Source of the DNA: CAVPFA01 sp963703655
GTDB lineage: Bacteria > Actinomycetota > Acidimicrobiia > Acidimicrobiales > Bog-793
DNA length: 64,000 nucleotides
Reading direction: 5' to 3'
NCBI GenBank assembly: GCA_963703655.1
Contig: CAVPFA010000006.1
Coordinates: 372,001 to 436,000, forward strand
Part shown: positions 18,542 to 28,159 of the stretch, in pieces
How positions within the stretch are numbered: the stretch's first letter is position 1
Layout of the letters: each line of letters begins with the position of its first letter
Translations under genes and position numbers: made by a program
Notes under the pieces: generated by a model
Told to the model about the DNA's origin: nothing
The model's database searches: none
The model's input: only the letters and a program-made list of their open reading frames with translations

Positions 18542-19068
18542 GGCCACGCAGCCCTGAGCTTGGCCCAGCTGTCGCTCAAGGGTTCGGGAAGGACGCGGAC
18601 CCCGGCGACTGAGGTCATGAAGTTCGTGTCGCCTATCCATCGCGGCACCACGTGGGCGTGCAGGTGGGACGGGATCCCCGCTCCCGCGGCTCGCCCGAGG
18701 TTGGCGCCGAGGTTCATACCTTCAGGATGGTAGGCCGCCTTCACCGCCGCCACCGCGTCGTGAACTCCCCGCCAGAGCTCGGCCGCCTCTTCGGGCTCGA
18801 GCTCGTCGAGGTCGCGGACATGCCGGATCGGAAGAACCATCACATGGCCGGGGGCATAAGGGTAGGCGTTGAGGACCGCCGCGGTGAGCTCGCCGGTCCA
18901 GATCACGCCTCGCGAGGCGTCGGGTTCTGTAGACCGGACGATCGCGCAGAAGATGCAGGACTTCTCGCCGCCCTCGTCGGCCGGCGCCCCGCTCGAGGAG
19001 CTCGACGCGGCGTCGAACGAGCTCACGTAGCTCGACCGCCAGCCCGCCCAGAGGTGCTCGAGGCTCAC
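18538..19068 (-). CDS. HIT-family hydrolase, AP4A phosphorylase-like
   Basis: Histidine-triad protein of 176 residues with H135-L-H137-A-H139-V and an N-terminal CIFC pair (38-41) after a Ser/Ala-rich leader. HIT proteins cleave nucleotide phosphoanhydrides; the homologue in the same position in Mycobacterium (Rv2613c) is a diadenosine tetraphosphate phosphorylase. Start GTG 19068 overlaps the thrS stop, and the stop overlaps the next gene, so thrS-HIT-small gene are coupled. Confidence 0.88.
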   Translation of the reverse strand: MSLEHLWAGWRSSYVSSFDAASSSSSGAPADEGGEKSCIFCAIVRSTEPDASRGVIWTGELTAAVLNAYPYAPGHVMVLPIRHVRDLDELEPEEAAELWRGVHDAVAAVKAAYHPEGMNLGANLGRAAGAGIPSHLHAHVVPRWIGDTNFMTSVAGVRVLPEPLSDSWAKLRAAWP

Positions 19069-21080
19069 CGCGCCGGGATGCCTGCGGCACCCGAGGCGCC
19101 GGCCGGCGGAGCCGCTTCCACGCGCATCTTCTCGACGAACGAGTCGACCCCTACGCCGCGCTCGGGCGCGTCCGAGCCCCTCGCGTTGACGCCGACGGTC
19201 CCGGCCGCGACGTCCGCGTCACCGACGACGAGGATGTACGGCACCTTTTCGAGCTTGGCGCGACGGATCCTGGCCCCGAGGGGCTCGCCTGCGTCCTCCG
19301 CCTCGGCACGAACCCCGGCCGCGGCCAGACGCCCCCGCACTTCTTGCGCGTACGACCCGTGGTCGTCGCGTACGGGAAGGATGCGGACCTGTACGGGCGA
19401 GAGCCAGGTCGGGAAGGCCCCCGCGTAGTGCTCGACGAGTACCCCGAAGAATCGCTCGATCGAACCGAACAGGGCCCGGTGGATCATGATCGGCTGGTGC
19501 CGAGCGTTGTCCTCACCGACGTACTCCATCTCGAATCGCCGTGGGAGCTGGAAGTCGACCTGGATCGTGGAGATCTGCCAGGTTCGACCGATCGCGTCGC
19601 GCGCCTGGACGGAGATCTTCGGGCCGTAGAACGCGCCGCCGCCGGGATCGAGCGCGAGCTCGAGGTCCATCGCCAGCGCGGCTCGCCGCAGGGTCTCGGT
19701 CGCCTGCTCCCACTCCTCGTCGGAGCCGACCGCCTTGTCCTCGGGCCTGGTGGACAGCTCGAGGTAGAAGTCGTCGAGTCCGAAATCGCGAAGCAGGTCG
19801 AGCACGAAGATGAGCAGCGAGTGGAGCTCGGTCCCCATCTGCTCGCGGGTGCAGAAGATGTGCGCGTCGTCCATGGTCATCCCGCGCACACGGGTGAGCC
19901 CGTGCACGACGCCCGACTTCTCATAGCGGTAGACCGTGCCGAATTCGAACAGACGCAGCGGCAGCTCACGGTAAGAGCGCTGGCGGCTCTTGTAGATGAG
20001 GATGTGGAACGGGCAGTTCATCGGCTTCAGGTAGTAGCGCTGCCCCTCGTCGAGCTCCATCGGAGGGAACATGCTCTCGGCGAACCAGCTCAGGTGCCCT
20101 GAGGTCTCGAACAGCTCCGACTTGGTGATGTGAGGCGAGTTGACGAATTGGTACCCGGACTGCTCGTGGCGCGATCGCGAGTAGTCCTCCATCACCTTGC
20201 GGACGAGGCCTCCCTTGGGATGGAAGACCGCCAGCCCCGAGCCGAGCTCGGGCGGGAACGAGAACAGGTCGAGCTCGGCCCCGAGGCGCCGGTGGTCACG
20301 GCGCTCGGCCTCCTCGAGACGGTGTAGATGGGCGTCGAGCGCCTTGTCCGACTCCCACGCCGTCCCATAGACCCGCTGGAGCTGCGGTCTGCGGTCGTCG
20401 CCGCGCCAATACGCCCCCGCAACCCGCGTCAGCTTGAAATGGCCGAGCCGGCCGGTCGAGGGCACGTGCGGACCGCGGCAAAGGTCGATGAAACCCGGTC
20501 CGTTGCGGTAGGTGCTGACTGCGTCCGGGTTTCCGCCGGCCTCGGCCGCGAGCTCGTCGTCGATCCGGGCGACAGCCTCTGCGACGCCCTCGATGATCTC
20601 TCGCTTGTACGGCTGGTCGGCGAAGATCTCGAGGCCCTCGGAGATCGTGTGCTCCTCGCGGACGAAGGGCTGCGCCTCGGCGATGATGGCCCGCATCTCG
20701 GCGTCGATCCGCGCCAGGTCTTCGTCGGAGAAGCGCCCGCCGCGGGGAAGGTCGAAGTCGTAGTAGAAGCCGTCGGTGATGGCCGGGCCGATGGCGTAGC
20801 GCGCGCCGGGCCAGAGCCTCAGCACCGCTTGGGCCAGCACGTGCGCGGTCGAGTGCCGGACCACGCTGCGGCCATCGTCGGTGTCGGAGGTGATGATGCG
20901 CACCCGGGCGCCGTCGGGGATCGGCTCGGACAGGTCGACCATGGTGCCGTCGAGCTCGGCGGCAACCGCGCCGGCCGCGAGGCGGCGCCCGATCTGGCCG
21001 GCGAGATCCCCGATGGTCGTGCCGGTGGCGACGCTGCGTGACGACCCGTCGGGCAAGAAGACCGTGACCTCGGTGAGCAT
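19065..21080 (-). CDS. thrS: Threonyl-tRNA synthetase
   Basis: Class II synthetase of 671 residues with TGS domain (1-65), editing/SAD domain containing [11 protein letters not shown], the zinc-site region KPMNCPFH, motif 2 ([17 protein letters not shown]) and anticodon-binding C-terminus ([13 protein letters not shown]). ATG 21080 follows a GAGGAG ribosome site. Adenylates and charges tRNA-Thr in the cytoplasm. First gene of a coupled set. Confidence 0.96.
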   Translation of the reverse strand: MLTEVTVFLPDGSSRSVATGTTIGDLAGQIGRRLAAGAVAAELDGTMVDLSEPIPDGARVRIITSDTDDGRSVVRHSTAHVLAQAVLRLWPGARYAIGPAITDGFYYDFDLPRGGRFSDEDLARIDAEMRAIIAEAQPFVREEHTISEGLEIFADQPYKREIIEGVAEAVARIDDELAAEAGGNPDAVSTYRNGPGFIDLCRGPHVPSTGRLGHFKLTRVAGAYWRGDDRRPQLQRVYGTAWESDKALDAHLHRLEEAERRDHRRLGAELDLFSFPPELGSGLAVFHPKGGLVRKVMEDYSRSRHEQSGYQFVNSPHITKSELFETSGHLSWFAESMFPPMELDEGQRYYLKPMNCPFHILIYKSRQRSYRELPLRLFEFGTVYRYEKSGVVHGLTRVRGMTMDDAHIFCTREQMGTELHSLLIFVLDLLRDFGLDDFYLELSTRPEDKAVGSDEEWEQATETLRRAALAMDLELALDPGGGAFYGPKISVQARDAIGRTWQISTIQVDFQLPRRFEMEYVGEDNARHQPIMIHRALFGSIERFFGVLVEHYAGAFPTWLSPVQVRILPVRDDHGSYAQEVRGRLAAAGVRAEAEDAGEPLGARIRRAKLEKVPYILVVGDADVAAGTVGVNARGSDAPERGVGVDSFVEKMRVEAAPPAGASGAAGIPAR

Positions 21081-21200
21081 CCGAAATACTCCTCGTGCCG
21101 GCGACCGTGGCCGCCCCTAAGAATCGATCAGCCTACCGGGCCGCCGACCGCCCCTCGCTGGAACAGCAGGGCGCAAAGAACGCCTGCGTGCGCCTCGAGG

Positions 21201-21240
21201 CGCCCTCGCGGCGCGCTTGGCGCCCTCGCGGCGCGCTTGG
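21201..21240. repeat. Two-copy 20-bp tandem repeat between mshC and thrS
   Basis: The unit CGCCCTCGCGGCGCGCTTGG occurs twice head to tail, flanked by related partial copies (CGCCTCGAGG before, CGCTCGCGGG after). It lies in the 202-base gap between the thrS start and the mshC stop. No role evident. Confidence 0.7.
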
Positions 21241-21282
21241 CGCTCGCGGGCTCGGGATCCCCGGGCCTCTGGGCATCCCGCC

Positions 21283-22413
21283 TCAGACGCGGACGCCCAG
21301 CAGGGCGGCGCCCGTCCCGACGCCGCGGCCGGCTTCAGCCTCCTCGTCGAGGGTGTCGATGGCCGCCGGCGTGTCCAGGTCGTCGTCAAGCCTGGCTCGC
21401 ACGGCTTCGAGGCCTCCGTCTCCCGGGCCCGCCGTGCGCCAGCGGTCGAGACGGTCCTCGGCTACGTCGAGCATCGAGTCCTTCCACTCCCAGCCGAGGC
21501 GGTACCTCTGAGACAAAAGGGCCAGGCGGATCACGGCCGGATCGTGGCCGTCCTCGAGCAACCGGTGGACGAACACGAGATTGCCGAGTGACTTGGACAT
21601 CTTCTCACCGCCCAGGCTGACCATCCCGACGTGCATCCAATGCCGGACGAACCTCGAGCCTGTCGCCGCCTCGGACTGGGCGGATTCGCACTCGTGGTGC
21701 GGGAAGATGAGGTCGGTGCCACCGCCGTGCAGATCGATGGTGGCGCCGAGCTCGCGCATGGCGAGCGCCGAGCACTCGATGTGCCAACCTGGTCGGCCCG
21801 GGCCCCAGAGCGACTCCCAGGCAGGCTCTCCGGCCGCGGAAGGCTGCCAGAGAACGAAGTCCAGCGGGTCGCGCTTGAAACGGTCCTCCGGGCGGCCGCC
21901 GTTCGCGGCGGCGAGCTCGATCATCTCGTCGCGCTCGAGGTGGCTCACCTGGCCGAAACGGGGGAAAGACGACACGTCGAAGTACACCGCTCCGCCGGCG
22001 TGGTAGGCGTGCCCGGTGTCGAGGACCATGCCGATGAACCCGAGGATGTCGGGGATCGCCGAGGTCGCGCGCGGCTCGGAGTACGCGGGAAGCAACCCGA
22101 GCGCCTCCATGTCGAACTCGAAGCGTGCGATCTCCCCCGCTGCGAGGTCCAGATAGTGGACACCGAGCTCGCGCGCCTTTCGCAGGATGTCGTCGTCGAC
22201 GTCGGTGATGTTGCGGACGCACAGCGTCTTGTGGCCGAGATCGCGCAGCCGCCGCTGCAGCACGTCGTAGGTCACATAGACGGCCGCATGGCCAAGGTGC
22301 GCCGAGTCGTAGGGCGTGATCCCGCAGGTGTACATGGTCACCACCTCGCCCGGCGCGAACGGCACGACCTCGCGACGGGCGGTGTCGTAGAGCTGCATGA
22401 CCGGCCGTGTCAT
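21283..22413 (-). CDS. mshC: Mycothiol ligase MshC-like (CysRS homologue)
   Basis: MshC joins cysteine to GlcN-inositol in mycothiol synthesis and is a shortened cysteinyl-tRNA synthetase. The 376-residue protein has zinc ligand C30 in MYTCGITPYDSAHLGHA, class I HLGH (39-42), C214 in WHIECSALAM, GGGTDLIFPHHE and KMSKS (271-275). The sequence matches MshC better than CysRS: GITPYDSAHLGH and the GPGRPGWHIEC segment, and the tRNA-binding C-terminal domain is missing. Mycobacterial MshC is about 412 residues, so the C-terminus is somewhat short. Start ATG 22413 overlaps the upstream stop. CysRS2 is the alternative. Confidence 0.75.
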   Translation of the reverse strand: MTRPVMQLYDTARREVVPFAPGEVVTMYTCGITPYDSAHLGHAAVYVTYDVLQRRLRDLGHKTLCVRNITDVDDDILRKARELGVHYLDLAAGEIARFEFDMEALGLLPAYSEPRATSAIPDILGFIGMVLDTGHAYHAGGAVYFDVSSFPRFGQVSHLERDEMIELAAANGGRPEDRFKRDPLDFVLWQPSAAGEPAWESLWGPGRPGWHIECSALAMRELGATIDLHGGGTDLIFPHHECESAQSEAATGSRFVRHWMHVGMVSLGGEKMSKSLGNLVFVHRLLEDGHDPAVIRLALLSQRYRLGWEWKDSMLDVAEDRLDRWRTAGPGDGGLEAVRARLDDDLDTPAAIDTLDEEAEAGRGVGTGAALLGVRV

Positions 22414-23096
22414 GAACGAGGTGGCGAGGCGTTGGCGTCATCGGTGCCCAGGCCCGTGAGACGGATGCTCGCATGCGAGCGCCGGCGGGTGTTGACACCG
22501 ACGAGAACGGACGTGAACGCCTCGATGGCCGCTGCGGCCGAGAGCGAGCCCGCGTCGATACCCCGACACCCGGGAAGGCGCTCCACGAGGGCAATCGTGG
22601 CCGCCGCGGCGGAGGGGTGATCCGAGCACACGAGAACGTCCGCGTCGAGCGGCTGGTCCAGGTTCGCGAGGCCGCGGGCGGGAAGATGGTGGAAGGCACC
22701 TGCGACGAGCGAGCCTGGAGCCGCCTGCTGAACCGCGACGCACACGGAGCCCCGGGCAGGCACGATGGCCTCGAGGTGCTCCCCCACCCTGGCGAGCGCG
22801 TTCGCCATCGAGATGACGACCTTTCCGGAAAGGCGGTCGGCCAGGGCGCCCACCGTCGAGGCCGCCCCTTCCCAGGGCGTGGCGACGACGACCACATCGG
22901 CCCCGCACGCGAGCTCGTTCGAGGCGCCGTTCAGCCCGAGGTCGAGCGCTGGCCACCTGTGGCGAATCTGGGCGGCGGTCTCCTCGCCGCGTTCGGCCGA
23001 GCGCGAGCCGATCGTCACCCACAGGCCGATGGACGCCAGCCTGGCGGCGAGGGCCTTGCCAGCCGGACCGGTGCCTCCGAGGATTCCGATGTTCAC
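22410..23096 (-). CDS. F420-dependent NADP oxidoreductase
   Basis: Enzyme exchanging hydride between NADPH and coenzyme F420. GTG 23096 gives 228 residues beginning with the Rossmann motif NIGILGGTGPAGKALAARLA. SRSAERGEE binds NADP, and DVVVVATPWEG and GKVVISMANAL follow the family pattern. Stop overlaps the mshC start (ATGA), spacing to the MFS stop is 5 bases, so MFS-Fno-mshC is one operon. Other F420-type enzymes in the window (LLM protein at 44.5 kb) fit an F420-using cell. Confidence 0.82.
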   Translation of the reverse strand: MNIGILGGTGPAGKALAARLASIGLWVTIGSRSAERGEETAAQIRHRWPALDLGLNGASNELACGADVVVVATPWEGAASTVGALADRLSGKVVISMANALARVGEHLEAIVPARGSVCVAVQQAAPGSLVAGAFHHLPARGLANLDQPLDADVLVCSDHPSAAAATIALVERLPGCRGIDAGSLSAAAAIEAFTSVLVGVNTRRRSHASIRLTGLGTDDANASPPRS

Positions 23097-23101
23097 CGGC
23101 C

Positions 23102-24370
23102 CTACCCTTGCACACCCGCAGGCGGCGGCTCTTGGGATTCGGCGTCGACGTCGTATCGGGCGAATCTCGGCATCAGCCAAGCCACGAGGCCTACGCCCGC
23201 CAGGCAGCCGAGCCCCCCGGAGACGACAGAGATCTGCGGTGTCGAGGCTGCGGCCACCGCACCCGCCTCGAAGTCCCCGAGGCGGGGTCCCCCCGTCACC
23301 ACCGCAGTGTGAATCGACGAGAGGCGACCACGCAGCGATTCGGGTGCCTCGAGCTGCAGGATCGTGGCTCGGAAGACCGCCGACACGACGTCTGCGGCAC
23401 CTGCGACCGCGAGCAGGCCGAGCCCGGCGGCAAGCCAGGGGACGAGCCCGAACGCGGCGATCGCGACGCCCCAGACCGTCACGGCGACGAGGACCGCCCG
23501 CCCCTGCTTGCGGACCGCGGCAACCCACCCGGTCACCAGCGCACCGACCAGCGCGCCGGCCCCTGGGGCTGCGTAGAGAAGCCCGACTGTGGCGGCACCG
23601 CCATGGAACCGGATTAGGCCGAGCGCCGGAAAAAGCGATCGCGGCATGCCGAGCACCATCGCGTTCAGGTCCACGACGAAGGTGCCCTGGAGGACCGGCC
23701 GACCCTTCAGGTAGCGCAGGCCCTCGGCGATCGAGCTGAGGCCGAAGCGGGTGCCGCCTCCCTGCGGCCGCAGAGCGGGCAGGCTCGCGATCGCCCCGAG
23801 CGACACCGCGAAACTCGCCGCGTCGATCCAGAAGACCGACGCGATACCGACCCGGCCGAGGAGCACCCCCGCGACAGCCGGCCCCGCCACCTGGCCCAGC
23901 TGGAACAGGAGCTGCCAGAGCGCGTTCGCGCTCGCGAACATCGGCCGCTCCACCAGATTGACGAACACAGCGGATCTCGTGGAGATGTCGACGCTTGAAA
24001 CGCCCGCCGAGAGGGCGCTCACCGCGTACAGCGGCCAGAGCGCCGGCCGAGACGAGGATGCGTTGACCGCGAGCCCGACACTGAACGCCGCGAGCGACAC
24101 CTGGGTCGCGAGCAGAAGTCGACGCCTGTCGACCGCATCGGCGACCGAGCCCCCGATCAGGGAGCCGCCGAGCACCGGGACGATCTGGGCAAGGCCGACC
24201 AGGCCCACGTCCAGCGAGGAGTGGGTCAGCCGGAACACCTGGTACGGAACAGCGACGACTGTGAGCTGGGATCCAAGCGTCGTGACGAGGTAACCGCCCC
24301 AAAGCCGCCGGAATGCCTGCGACTGCCGGAGGGGCCCGAGGTCGACCAAGACCCTCCCCCGCGGAGCCAT
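23102..24370 (-). CDS. MFS transporter
   Basis: Major facilitator membrane protein, about 422 residues from ATG 24370 (MAPRGRVLVDLGPL). About 10-12 hydrophobic segments are visible, with the MFS cytoplasmic loop motif GGSVADAVDRRRLLL after TM2 and APESLRGRLSSIHT in the second half. The group resembles the enterobactin-exporter/MFS_3 type; substrate unknown. A longer upstream extension overlaps the divergent protease gene and is rejected. Confidence 0.8.
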   Translation of the reverse strand: MAPRGRVLVDLGPLRQSQAFRRLWGGYLVTTLGSQLTVVAVPYQVFRLTHSSLDVGLVGLAQIVPVLGGSLIGGSVADAVDRRRLLLATQVSLAAFSVGLAVNASSSRPALWPLYAVSALSAGVSSVDISTRSAVFVNLVERPMFASANALWQLLFQLGQVAGPAVAGVLLGRVGIASVFWIDAASFAVSLGAIASLPALRPQGGGTRFGLSSIAEGLRYLKGRPVLQGTFVVDLNAMVLGMPRSLFPALGLIRFHGGAATVGLLYAAPGAGALVGALVTGWVAAVRKQGRAVLVAVTVWGVAIAAFGLVPWLAAGLGLLAVAGAADVVSAVFRATILQLEAPESLRGRLSSIHTAVVTGGPRLGDFEAGAVAAASTPQISVVSGGLGCLAGVGLVAWLMPRFARYDVDAESQEPPPAGVQG

Positions 24371-24465
24371 GGGGCCGAACCTACTAAGTACCCGCGCGCC
24401 GAGCTGACCCTGGCGCGGTTGTCCGCGCCCTAACCTCGAGGTGAGCAAGCAGAAAGCGCAGGTTG

Positions 24466-25542
24466 ATGGGCCGCTCACTTCGAATCGGGAGTATCAGAGG
24501 CGTACCGATCCGCGTCCACTGGAGCTTCCCGCTGCTGTTGTTGTTCGTGATCTTGCCGATCAACGGGCGGACGACAGCTCGCTCTCTCGCCGGAGCACTC
24601 GTCTGGATAGCGGCCCTGTTCGCCTGCATCGTGATCCACGAGCTTTCCCACAGCTTCGTGGCCCGTCGCCGGGCCTTCACCGTACGAGACATCGTTCTCT
24701 TGCCGATCGGCGGGGTGTCGGAGATCTTGGGGTTGCCCGGCACGCCGTCCGACGAGCTCGCGATCGCCATCGCCGGTCCTCTCGCGAGCCTCGTGCTCGC
24801 GGCGCTCCTCGGGCTGATCGGCTACGCATCGGGAGCGGCCCTCTGGCCACCGGGATTGTTTGCCGGCGCCATCGTGAGCCGCCTCATGTGGGCGAACCTC
24901 TTGCTTGCCGGATTCAACCTGCTCCCGGCGATCCCGATGGACGGTGGCCGGGTCCTACGCTCCCTGCTCGCCCGGAATCGCAGCGACATGCGGGCAACTG
25001 TCCTGGCGGTGCGTGTCGGGCGGGTCATGGGGCTGCTGATGATCCTGGCGGGCCTCCGCTACGACCTCTGGCTCTGCATCATCGGCGTGCTGGTCTTCGT
25101 CGGAGCCGGCGGTGAGCAGCAGGCGGCCGCCGTGCGGACCGCGGCCGGAGGGCTCAAGGTTTCCGACGTGATGGTGCACGATCCCACGACGCTCGAGGTC
25201 AACTTCCCGCTGTCGGTCGTCGCCCCGTTCCTGGAAGCTTCTCCGGGGCGAGTGCTGCCGGTCGTCGACAGGGGACGGTACGTGGGTATCGTCGCCGCAG
25301 ACCGCCTCCCGGGCCCTCCCGGCGCGCTTCTCGTCGGGGACGCCACCGATCGCGGTGCGCCCGCACTCGCAGCCGGCGACCCCCTCTACCCGGTTGCCGT
25401 CGACTGCCTTGCCACCGGCCGGCGCCGTGTCGCGGCCGTGCTCGACGGCGAGCGTGTGGTGGGGGTGCTCTACGCGCCACACCTCCAGGCCGCTTTGCGG
25501 CGGGCGACGGCGGGGCTAGGCGCAGGGACCGTTCAGCACTGA
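24466..25542 (+). CDS. Site-2 (M50) intramembrane metalloprotease with CBS-like C-terminus
   Basis: Membrane-embedded zinc protease of the Rip3/SpoIVFB type. The catalytic HELSH lies in the second membrane span (about residue 60) and the second zinc ligand in FNLLPAIPMDGGR (around 155). Residues from about 225 form a degenerate CBS-pair region (VSDVMVHDPTTLEV and LPVVDRGRYVGIVAADRL). ATG 24466 is chosen over the adjacent TTG. Such proteases cut membrane-bound regulators such as anti-sigma factors. Monocistronic, divergent from the MFS gene. Confidence 0.88.
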   Translation: MGRSLRIGSIRGVPIRVHWSFPLLLLFVILPINGRTTARSLAGALVWIAALFACIVIHELSHSFVARRRAFTVRDIVLLPIGGVSEILGLPGTPSDELAIAIAGPLASLVLAALLGLIGYASGAALWPPGLFAGAIVSRLMWANLLLAGFNLLPAIPMDGGRVLRSLLARNRSDMRATVLAVRVGRVMGLLMILAGLRYDLWLCIIGVLVFVGAGGEQQAAAVRTAAGGLKVSDVMVHDPTTLEVNFPLSVVAPFLEASPGRVLPVVDRGRYVGIVAADRLPGPPGALLVGDATDRGAPALAAGDPLYPVAVDCLATGRRRVAAVLDGERVVGVLYAPHLQAALRRATAGLGAGTVQH

Positions 25543-25566
25543 GGCCTGTCGGGTCGGACGCTGCGA

Positions 25567-25977
25567 TCAGCTCTCGGCCAGCGGCTCCAATTCCGAGGTG
25601 CAGAACAGGCAACGACGCGCGGCCGCTGGAACTTCGCTCAAACACTCCGGGCAGGTCCGGGCCGGATCGTCCTTCGGAAGGCGCCCGAGGCGCGCCAAGA
25701 GCGCAGTCGTCGGCCTTATGACGAGGAAGAAGACCACAGCCGCGATCACGAGGAAGGTGAACAAGGCGTTGACGACGTCGCCGTAGAGGAATTTGCTGTC
25801 GTTCACGGTGAAATAGAGGTTCGAGAAGTTCGGTTTGCCGCCGATCGCCGCGATGAGAGGGGTGATGAGGTCAGCCACCAACGCCTTCACGACGGCCGCG
25901 AACGCCGTGCCGATGACTACAGCTATCGCCAGGTCGATGAGGTTCCCGCGGAGCAGGAACTCCTTGAACTGCTTCAT
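25567..25977 (-). CDS. mscL: Large-conductance mechanosensitive channel MscL with zinc-ribbon-like tail
   Basis: Osmotic release channel, 136 residues from ATG 25977. N-terminus KQFKEFLLRGNLIDLAIAVV, pore helix and second span (VVNALFTFLVIAAVVFFLVI) match MscL. The C-terminus is unusual: C109, C112, C123 and C126 form a CPEC/CLFC pair like a small zinc ribbon instead of the plain charged helix. A longer in-frame start at 26055 is Arg-rich and rejected. Confidence 0.88.
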   Translation of the reverse strand: MKQFKEFLLRGNLIDLAIAVVIGTAFAAVVKALVADLITPLIAAIGGKPNFSNLYFTVNDSKFLYGDVVNALFTFLVIAAVVFFLVIRPTTALLARLGRLPKDDPARTCPECLSEVPAAARRCLFCTSELEPLAES

Positions 25978-26157
25978 CGTCTCGTGCCTCCCTCTTCTGG
26001 TGCCGGATAGGGCTCGCCGGCGAGCTGGGACTCGCCCAGACCCGCGCGAGCGCACCCATTGTGGCTGTACGTGCGAGTTGTTGCTGGGCCTGTCGACCGA
26101 GGCCGCGGTCGCCTCGTCGTCGACCGCGCGGAGAAGGCGTCGGACCCCTAGGGCCGC

Positions 26158-28032
26158 TCAGCCGGCACGGCGATCGGCCTGAGCTTCCCGCGCCTCGCCC
26201 TGGAGCCGTGCGCGCTTGGACTGTGCGCTCCGCCTGCCGCGTCCCGCCTGATCGAGCAGGGTCTTGCGCAGCCGGACGCTCGCCGGCGTGACCTCTACGC
26301 ACTCGTCCTCCCGGATGAACTCGAGCGCCTGCTCGAGCGAGAGGAGCCTCGGGGGGATAAGGCGGACCAACTCCTCAGCAGTTGAGGAGCGCACGTTGGT
26401 GACCTTGCGTTCCTTCGTCGGGTTGACGTCCATGTCCTCCGAGCGGGCGTTCTCGCCGATGATCATTCCCTCGTAGACCTCGACCCCGGGCCCGAAGAAC
26501 AGCGCGCCGCGATCCTGGAGGTTCAAAAGCGCGTAATTCGTGGTCAGGCCTCGACGGTCGGCAACGAGAGAGCCCGACGAGCGCGTTCGGAGCTCGCCCT
26601 GCCAGGGCTCGAAGCCCTCGACGATGTGGTGCAAGACTCCCGTTCCCCGCGTCTCGGTCAAGAACTCGGTCCGGAATCCGATGAGTCCGCGGGAGGGCAC
26701 CAGGTAATCGACTCTTGCCCATCCCGTTCCGTGGTTCACCATCTGGACAAGACGCCCCTTGCGGAGCGGAAGCAGCTGGGTCACGACGCCGAGGAACTCC
26801 TCGGGTACGTCGATGGACACCGCTTCGACCGGTTCGTGCAGCTTGCCGCCGATCATCCGGGTGACGACCTGCGGCTTGCCCACCGTGAGCTCGAAACCCT
26901 CCCTGCGCAGCATCTCCACGAGCACCGCGAGCTGCAGCTCGCCGCGACCTTGCACCTCCCAGGTGTCGGGTCGCTCGGTCGGGAGCACTCGTATCGAGAC
27001 GTTGCCGACTAGCTCCGCATCGAGGCGGTTCTTCAGCAACCTCGCCGTGACCTTGGTCCCTTCTGTTCCCGACAGCGGCGAGGTATTTATCCCGACCGTC
27101 ATGCCGAGGCTCGGCTCGTCGACGATGAGAACCGGGAGCGGCCGCGGGTCGTCGGGGTCCGAGAGCGTCTCGCCGATCGTGACCTCAGACAACCCTGCCA
27201 CCGCGATGATCTCGCCAGGCCCCGCTTCCGCGGCGTCGACGCGATCGAGTCCCTCTGAGACGTAGAGCTCTGCGACCTTGAACTGCTCCACCGTTCCGTC
27301 CGATCGGCACCATGCGACCTGCTGGCCCTGACGAATGGTGCCGTGGAGCATGCGGCAGATCGCCAGACGACCGACATACGCGGACGCGTCCAGATTCGTG
27401 ACAAGGGCCTGGAGCGGGTGGCCGGGATCGAAAGTCGGGGCGGGGATGTGGTCGCAGATGACCTGGAACAAGGGCTCGAGGTCCGTCCCCTCCACGCTCG
27501 GATCGAGCGAGGCATGCCCTGCCCTAGCGTTGCAGTAGACGATCGGGAACTCGATCTGCTCCTCGTCGGCGTCCAGGTCCAAGAAGAGCTCATAGACCTC
27601 GTCGACGACCTCTTTGGGCCGTGCGTCGGGGCGGTCGATCTTGTTGACCACGAGCACGACCGGCAGGCGCCGTTCGAGCGCCTTGCGCAACACGAACCGG
27701 GTCTGGGGCAGGGGACCTTCGCTCGCGTCGACTAGGAGGAGAACGCCGTCGACCATCGCGAGCGCCCGCTCGACCTCGCCTCCGAAGTCCGCGTGCCCTG
27801 GGGTGTCGACGATGTTGAGCTTGAGACCTCCGTGGCGGACGGCCGTGTTCTTGGCCAGGATCGTGATCCCCTTCTCGCGCTCGAGATCCATCGAGTCCAT
27901 GACGCGCTCATTGACCGACTGGTTCGCCCGGAAGACACCGGACTGCCAGAGCATCCCGTCGACGAGCGTCGTCTTGCCGTGATCGACGTGGGCGACGATG
28001 GCAAGGTTGCGGAAGTTGGCGCGCGAGAGCAT
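26158..28032 (-). CDS. typA: TypA/BipA translational GTPase
   Basis: Ribosome-associated GTPase in stress and 50S assembly. From ATG 28032 ([23 protein letters not shown]) it is about 624 residues. P-loop [17 protein letters not shown] and NKIDRPDA are visible, followed by EF-G-like domains and the TypA C-terminal domain with [17 protein letters not shown]. The tail ends in an Arg/Ala/Gln-rich extension. Confidence 0.94.
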   Translation of the reverse strand: MLSRANFRNLAIVAHVDHGKTTLVDGMLWQSGVFRANQSVNERVMDSMDLEREKGITILAKNTAVRHGGLKLNIVDTPGHADFGGEVERALAMVDGVLLLVDASEGPLPQTRFVLRKALERRLPVVLVVNKIDRPDARPKEVVDEVYELFLDLDADEEQIEFPIVYCNARAGHASLDPSVEGTDLEPLFQVICDHIPAPTFDPGHPLQALVTNLDASAYVGRLAICRMLHGTIRQGQQVAWCRSDGTVEQFKVAELYVSEGLDRVDAAEAGPGEIIAVAGLSEVTIGETLSDPDDPRPLPVLIVDEPSLGMTVGINTSPLSGTEGTKVTARLLKNRLDAELVGNVSIRVLPTERPDTWEVQGRGELQLAVLVEMLRREGFELTVGKPQVVTRMIGGKLHEPVEAVSIDVPEEFLGVVTQLLPLRKGRLVQMVNHGTGWARVDYLVPSRGLIGFRTEFLTETRGTGVLHHIVEGFEPWQGELRTRSSGSLVADRRGLTTNYALLNLQDRGALFFGPGVEVYEGMIIGENARSEDMDVNPTKERKVTNVRSSTAEELVRLIPPRLLSLEQALEFIREDECVEVTPASVRLRKTLLDQAGRGRRSAQSKRARLQGEAREAQADRRAG

Positions 28033-28159
28033 GCGAATGGGAGCTCCAGAAAGGGGACACGCCCCAGGCCGGGGCACCCCAGTCTACCGGTTGGGAGGCC
28101 TCGGCGGTCTCTTGGTTGCACACGGCGGGCCTGAGACGAGATCGGCTTCGCCGGCAAAC

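Noticed and set aside
21283..22413. Cysteinyl-tRNA synthetase
   Set aside because: Missing C-terminal tRNA-binding domain and MshC-like sequence around GITPYDSAHLGH and GRPGWHIEC; kept only as an alternative.
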